A DNA stretch of 64,000 nucleotides from the NCBI GenBank assembly GCA_025526995.1, contig JAHLKG010000021.1:310001-374000 (forward strand), read 5' to 3'. How positions within the stretch are numbered: position 1 is the first letter of the stretch; each line of letters opens with the position of its first letter. Origin of the DNA: Powellomyces hirtus. Its lineage: Eukaryota; Chytridiomycota; Chytridiomycetes; Spizellomycetales; Powellomycetaceae. This document shows positions 61,911 to 64,000 of the stretch, one piece after another. The notes under the pieces were generated by a model that searched no databases, had not been told where the DNA came from, and saw only the letters and a list, made by a program, of their open reading frames with translations. Position numbers and translations under genes: made by a program.

Positions 61911-62270
61911 CTAATGGTCGGAAATGAGTCCGGTGGGGAGACAGGATGTCCTGCCCAGAAAGAGCAGGGGAAGCCGTGAGCAAAGGGGCTCACAGAGAAT
62001 GCGCGAAGCGAATGGCTGTCCTGTTGGGAACGTGTCGGTGCTCCCCCTTAGGACTATCCCAGTCCGTCTCTTCGCATAGAATATATAATTCTAGTAATAG
62101 GCGCGAGCAGGAAGGAGGAAGAGGCGCGAGGCTCGGAATGAAAAGAGAGCTGCAAGAGCAAAGCGAAGCCCCCGTCTTGTGTTTGCGACGTGGGTCTTCG
62201 AAACCACCATCCTAAAATAAACACTTTTGCCTGACTACTGCATACCAGATGTAGTATGAATCATCCCCTT

Positions 62271-62472
62271 GAAAGCTCACCACAGCGATACGTCAACAAA
62301 ATGCATCTCTGAGACCGGTCCAGAAAACATTGGGGGTGTGATTGTCAGCAGTACTGGGTAAACGTTGCAAAAAAAAAGAAAGTCAGTCTAGTGGCACGAT
62401 CTCGCAGACAATGCACTCTACTAACAACAGATCCCTCGGTGGAGTGGCGCAACCTCGCACTCCGTTCATAAA
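62271..62472 (+). repeat. Element right-end junction and array C
   Basis: Third occurrence of the right-end sequence, followed by only two array units, the second degenerate (CCCTCGGTGGAGTGGCGCAA). Their spacer CACTCCGTTCATAAA is fused directly to nucleotide 2 of the intact tRNA-Pro. Confidence 0.85.
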
Positions 62473-62544
62473 AGTCCCTTGGTCTAGTGGCACGATTCTC
62501 GCTTTGGGTGCGAGAGGTCCCGGGTTCAAACCCCGGAGGGACCC
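62473..62544 (+). tRNA. tRNA-Pro(TGG)
   Basis: 72-nt cloverleaf: acceptor AGTCCCT with AGGGACC, A-box TGGTCTAGTGG, anticodon stem TCTCGC/GCGAGA, loop TTTGGGT (anticodon TGG), B-box GGTTCAAACCC and discriminator C. There is no intron. The first nucleotide is A opposite C72, so the terminal acceptor pair is lost, while several array units upstream carry G here (GGGTCCC). The 5' flank is array spacer, not unique DNA. The internal promoter is intact, so transcription is likely; whether RNase P and the synthetase tolerate the mismatch is open. Confidence 0.93.
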
Positions 62545-62551
62545 ATTAAAC

Positions 62552-62555
62552 TTTT
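62552..62555 (+). terminator. Pol III terminator of tRNA-Pro
   Basis: TTTT eight nucleotides after the tRNA end. Longer T runs in the following tandem repeat offer backup stops. Confidence 0.65.
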
Positions 62556-62624
62556 CTTCGCGCATAGGTTCTCGTTGCAATGATGTGAAACAACCATGCT
62601 AATTCTGAATTAGAATGAAAGAAC

Positions 62625-62870
62625 AAATGAATAACACTGAGCAACTTCTTTTTTTTTTTCCTATTTTGCCCACCACTCTCGTGCTAAAATGAATAACACT
62701 GAGGAACTTCTTTTTTTTCCTATTTTGCCCACCACTCTCGTGCTAAAATGAATAACACTGAGCAACTTTTTTTTGTCCTATTTTGCCCACCACTCTCGTG
62801 CTAAAATGAATAACACTGAGCAACTTTTTTATTTTTTTTTCCTATTTTGCCCACCACGCTCATACCGCAT
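62625..62870. repeat. ~60-bp tandem repeat, four copies
   Basis: Unit: AAAATGAATAACACTGAGCA, ACTT, a T run of 7-11 bases (once interrupted by A), then CCTATTTTGCCCACCACTCT and CGTGCT. Copies differ mainly in T-run length, so the repeat is probably unstable. It starts about 80 bp behind the tRNA-Pro. Non-coding. Confidence 0.9.
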
Positions 62871-63024
62871 CAGCCGCTGCGTTGTCGGTTTCATGTCCCC
62901 CACGGAAAACGGATGCAGTGTATGACCAAGCCACTGCTGCCACTTTTGCTATCCCTCATTACATTCATAGACATGCATTAAACACCAACTCGACATATCC
63001 GGGTAACTGGTTGGTTGTGGGTTG

Positions 63025-63650
63025 GAGTCCATATCTTACTCGCGCTTCGCTATACACCCCCGTAGCGGTTACGTCCTTGACGGTCACCTGTGGTGATACC
63101 GCTACCAGGAGACATTTGTATAGGCGTTGGTAATCCCGACTTATGTCGGGCCCAACCAGATAATATCAGCTCGTCAACTCGCTGTCTAGCGGTCCTCGAG
63201 TCCTTAACAGGCCTCATGGCCCCTCAGTCGGTCGACCGACTTCAGGTCCAACGGGCCTAATGAACAGATAATGTAATGCGTTGGTAGGGCCCAACCTGGA
63301 GAAACTATACCTCGTAAACTCGGTCTTTTAACGCTTCGCTACCTCTAGAGTCCTTGTCGGTCCTTTACAGTCCCTCATGGCCGCGGCTGTCGGCCTCTAA
63401 CGAGCCCAAGCATCTGGTCCACCGGACTCATATAAACAAGATAATGAAGGGCGTAGCCACAGGGGCTACCAGATGTATACCGCTCGATGACTCGCTATCT
63501 AGGGCGTGGCCTGATGCCACCATGATAACAACTAGCGTCCTTTCGGCCCTTGGCCTCATGGCCCCTCGGCTCAAGCCTCAGGTCCAACGGACCCTAAGAA
63601 ACAGTTTAGATTTAGGCGTTGGTGCTCTGGGCAAAGACCGGATATTCCCA
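63025..63650. repeat. Degenerate ~150-180-bp repeats
   Basis: Diverged copies of a GC-rich sequence recur with CTCATGGCC(CC) near 63213, 63376 and 63555, followed by AGGTCCAACGG-like text (63251, 63415, 63581) and AGATAATG/ACAGATAAT. Each unit also carries a CTCG..ACTCGCT.TCTAG or CGCTTCGCTA block. Spacing varies from about 150 to 180 bp. No coding frame spans them. It looks like old satellite or subterminal DNA. Bases 62871-63024 are unique as far as I can tell. Confidence 0.6.
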
Positions 63651-64000
63651 AAGCCAATCCGAACTACATGGCTCTCGGATGAGTCCACAGCTGCAATCTC
63701 TCGAGCAAAGATAAAAGGTTGTGACGGGGGTGTCCCTGGGTCTGGCGTTTGTTTTTTTGAGATCCGGCGCGACGATGGGTGCGCTGCTGCGCGCATGACT
63801 CATCAAAAAGACCTGTTCGCCTGAATTTTGAAAGGGAGGAAAATCGACAATTTCCTGCCTTCTCGTTCAAGGTATTACCACAAACACAACACTCGTGCTG
63901 CCACCCATCGCTGCGGTGGACGTGGTCTGCCGACACTTTACTGCCTCCCCTGTCTTGGACAGTCACGGAAACCGGGGTTTCGTGCAAGAGGAACCCGCTT
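63651..64000. other. Unassigned right edge
   Basis: A minus-strand frame of ~107 codons (63987-63664) contains VSADHVHRSDGWQHECCVCG, whose Cys/His spacing could belong to a zinc-binding exon of a gene extending past the window. There is no start, splice or homology support, so it is not called as a gene. Confidence 0.3.

Larger units (their letters stand above)
55199..62472. mobile_element. tRNA-Pro-associated tandem element, copy 2
   Basis: Second head-to-tail copy, gene for gene the same as copy 1. It ends not in another element but in two array units and then a complete tRNA-Pro gene at 62473. All three genes remain open in this copy. Differences from copy 1 are scattered and many change amino acids. 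A small deletion (GTAA missing near 62232 relative to 54756) and a shorter array mark its right end. Confidence 0.85.

Noticed and set aside
63664..63987. Zinc-binding exon at the right edge
   Set aside because: Only a suggestive Cys/His cluster; the frame runs to the window edge without further support.

Overview
The window is nuclear DNA of an early-diverging, probably zoosporic (chytrid-like) fungus. Genes are dense and carry short GT-AG introns of about 50-150 bp, and spliceosomal tRNA-flanking Pol III signals are present. The gene set mixes fungal hallmarks (APSES transcription factor, Bud6/AIP3, an Osh1-type ANK-PH-ORD protein) with families typical of animals and retained in chytrids (TAF1A, WRAP73, CCDC6, HCF-like kelch/FN3 protein, a class C GPCR with a sugar-binding ectodomain). 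The lineage is inference; no species marker is visible.

Layout, bases 1-46,433 (ordinary genic region): a 181-bp repeat at the left edge; TAF1A (-); a basic unknown protein (+); a GLI-type C2H2 factor (-); Bud6 (-); tRNA-Ser(AGA) (-); an ANK-PH-FFAT-ORD oxysterol-binding protein (-); a coiled-coil tail-anchored unknown (-); a small unknown (-); tRNase Z long form with an RGG tail (+); a YANK/STK32-type kinase (-); a CCDC6-like coiled coil (+); calcineurin A (+); WRAP73 (-); NDP kinase (+); an HCF-like kelch/FN3 protein (+); proteasome maturation factor Ump1 (-); an APSES factor (-); and a class C GPCR (+). I rebuilt exon-intron models by following reading frame and splice sites. For most genes the exon lengths sum exactly to a multiple of three.

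Layout, bases 47,219-62,544 (accessory region): two head-to-tail copies of an almost identical 7,478-bp element end at an intact tRNA-Pro(TGG) gene. Between and beside the copies lie short tandem arrays. Every array unit carries the 5' part of tRNA-Pro (acceptor strand, D-arm/A-box, 5' anticodon stem) and then diverges at the anticodon. Each element copy encodes a 1,138-aa protein and a 430-aa protein on the minus strand, both with spliceosomal introns, and a 139-aa acidic protein on the plus strand with a nearby AATAAA. I recognise none of these families and see no transposase, integrase, polymerase or helicase motif. A fragment of a third copy (right end only) lies at the left border. This tRNA-Pro-associated tandem element is the best candidate for an undescribed system in the window.

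Right edge (62,600-64,000): a four-copy ~60-bp tandem repeat directly behind the tRNA, then degenerate ~150-180-bp repeats, with no gene I can support.
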